This document shows, one piece after another, positions 62,976 through 64,000 of a DNA stretch of 64,000 nt (its first letter is position 1; every line of letters starts with the position of its first letter). The notes under the pieces were generated by a model, which saw only the letters and a program-made list of their open reading frames with translations, had not been told where the DNA came from and did not search any database. Both the position numbers and the translations under genes were made by a program. The DNA comes from Adineta ricciae (Eukaryota > Rotifera > Eurotatoria > Adinetida > Adinetidae): positions 413,032 through 477,031 of the forward strand of contig CAJNOJ010000003.1 of NCBI GenBank assembly GCA_905250025.1, written 5' to 3'.

Positions 62976-63299
62976 ATGATCACATCCGGAGTTCGAAACA
63001 TTATCCAATTCTCCTGTTTCCTGCTACTATTAAATATCATCTGTGCTGTCTATGTCGTTCCTCGTGAGCATCGATACCCGTTTGTTTACAACAAAGAACG
63101 ATCAGCTGATAGCGGATATAGATACGCTTGGTTTACTCGTGAAATACATGATGATCCAGATGCAACTGATAACGTCAACGTTTTCGAAGACGAAGAACAA
63201 CAACAACAATTACCTCCAGAAGACTTTAATCGTTTGAAAGCACTTAAAAGTATTTTCAAGCGACCATATAAGGATGAAGATGACACCGTAGTTCAATAA
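62976..63299 (+). CDS. Short secreted protein with WFTR motif, paralogue 2
   Basis: A single exon of 107 residues from ATG 62976, chosen for the signal peptide (IIQFSCFLLLLNIICAV). The mature part has KERSADSGYRYAWFTREIHD, an acidic stretch (DPDATDNVNVFEDEEQQQQ), and a basic end (RLKALKSIFKRPYKDED). It aligns with the gene at 61756 through the hydrophobic leader (LLxLNI), RSA, YxWFTR and the later L-(R/K)-x-(L/I)-(R/K)-S-I helix. The two are tandem paralogues that have diverged widely outside these blocks. Function unknown. Confidence 0.65.
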   Translation: MITSGVRNIIQFSCFLLLLNIICAVYVVPREHRYPFVYNKERSADSGYRYAWFTREIHDDPDATDNVNVFEDEEQQQQLPPEDFNRLKALKSIFKRPYKDEDDTVVQ

Positions 63300-63355
63300 A
63301 ATGGAAAATTTTCAAAGACACAGAATTCTCCTTTTCCGTTGTATAAGACAATAAG

Positions 63356-63361
63356 AATAAA
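63356..63361 (+). terminator. Polyadenylation signal after WFTR paralogue 2
   Basis: AATAAA about 57 bp after the stop, followed by an A-rich run. Confidence 0.5.
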
Positions 63362-63427
63362 TAAAAAAAAAGGAATATTACAAGATTATCTCTTTTTACC
63401 TAAGGCTTATCTGTAGAAACTAATCCA

Positions 63428-63712
63428 TCACCGACCTAATTTCCCACATGACAACAGTTCTACAAATAATTGTGTCCATCCTTCGTACGAAATAGTGCAA
63501 TTCAAAAGATCTATATGAATTAAGATAATGAAGTTTGGACTTTTACTACAGATACTCTCAAGGCATCTGAGAACTCCGATCGCTGGAGGATTGATGGATA
63601 GCTGTGATTTTGAAGTTTTAAAAGCAATCCTGTCATGTGGAATAGAGACAAAACAAAATTTCCCATCGATTTTATCGTAATGAGATTTGATTGACGTTTT
63701 TTGGAGTACCAT
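63428..63712 (-). CDS. Possible leucine-rich-repeat fragment (partial or pseudogene)
   Basis: An open minus-strand frame whose distal half reads like a ribonuclease-inhibitor-type LRR: SLSINPPAIGVLRCLESIC is followed by IHIDLLNCTISYEGWTQLF and VELLSCGKL, the L-x-x-L-x-L-x-x-C-x-I pattern with a helix. The proximal part (KIDGKFCFVSIPHDRIAFK) has no pattern. No start, signal peptide or splice partner could be fixed before the right edge. It could be an exon of a gene extending past 64000, a decayed LRR gene or chance. Confidence 0.3.
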   Translation of the reverse strand: MVLQKTSIKSHYDKIDGKFCFVSIPHDRIAFKTSKSQLSINPPAIGVLRCLESICSKSPNFIILIHIDLLNCTISYEGWTQLFVELLSCGKLGR

Positions 63713-64000
63713 TCATTTTCAATAAGACTTTCAATTCGTTGGAATTTCACCGACACACTTCGAAATCTACTCGTATATTCCACCGTTTTTTTTTAGTAGT
63801 ACATACAAGAACATTAGCGGTCGTATCAGAAAAAAAACAACGAGTTAAAAATGTAAACAAGATGATCAATGAAGAGAGTAAACATATATAAAAGCTTCTA
63901 TCTGAATGAATTTGAATGTTCATCGGATAGAATTCGTTTTTTCTTGGATCTAAATCTATCAAAAGGAAAGCCATTTAGTTTAGTTAAGATATGGAAATAC
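63713..64000. other. Right-edge sequence, unassigned
   Basis: AT-rich with T runs; open frames on both strands have no recognisable content. Any upstream part of the possible LRR gene would lie here or beyond the window. Confidence 0.4.

Overview
The window reads as nuclear DNA of a small invertebrate animal, most likely a rotifer and probably a bdelloid. It is AT-rich. Most introns are 50-60 bp with plain GT..AG ends, and almost every gene has a clear animal counterpart. Three further points fit a bdelloid: a UV-damage endonuclease (a bacterial and fungal enzyme that animals usually lack) sits intron-bearing among animal genes, many start codons have a splice-acceptor-like tract just upstream as expected for spliced-leader trans-splicing, and genes for cilia are present. 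The species call is inference, because no rRNA or mitochondrial marker is present.

Layout. 1-183: the 3' end of an actin gene (+). 802-4309: a stomatin (-) with two alternative first exons. 6197-6655: a small four-exon gene of unknown function (+). 7069-10779: a USP53/54-like protein (-) without a visible catalytic Cys box. 12746-15793: a PALS1/Stardust MAGUK (-). 18666-31038: a complete CUX/Cut transcription factor (-) with coiled coil, three CUT domains and a homeodomain, and two very long introns. 33439-41690: five minus-strand genes: UVDE, an R-Ras/M-Ras-like GTPase, PTRHD1, UXS1 and the ciliary calcium sensor calaxin. 42651-54514: a run of plus-strand genes: NDUFA5, SH3BP5, syntaxin-16, a single-pass membrane protein with a solute-binding-like ectodomain, two identical tRNA-Asn genes, an uncharacterised Arg/Met-rich protein, a myotubularin and ribosomal protein P1. 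55115-55681: a small secreted protein (-). 59952-61424: a papain-family cysteine protease (+). 61756-63299: a tandem pair of short secreted paralogues sharing a WFTR motif (+). The right edge may hold a leucine-rich-repeat fragment (-).

Most genes are housekeeping or cell-biology genes: epithelial polarity (PALS1), membrane traffic and phosphoinositides (syntaxin-16, myotubularin, SH3BP5), proteoglycan precursor supply (UXS1), respiration (NDUFA5), translation (P1, tRNA-Asn) and cilia (calaxin). There is no operon of related functions, but the spacing in 42.6-49 kb is tight enough to suggest co-transcription with trans-splicing. I found no convincing transposon, virus-like element or CRISPR array. 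Two single-N positions mark assembly gaps; the one at 53494 is flanked by an exact 221-bp duplication that will corrupt automatic gene models of the myotubularin.

Exon structures were built by hand from splice sites and homology known to me. For most of the multi-exon genes I added up the exon lengths and the totals are whole numbers of codons; this was not done for calaxin, SH3BP5, syntaxin-16 or the myotubularin.
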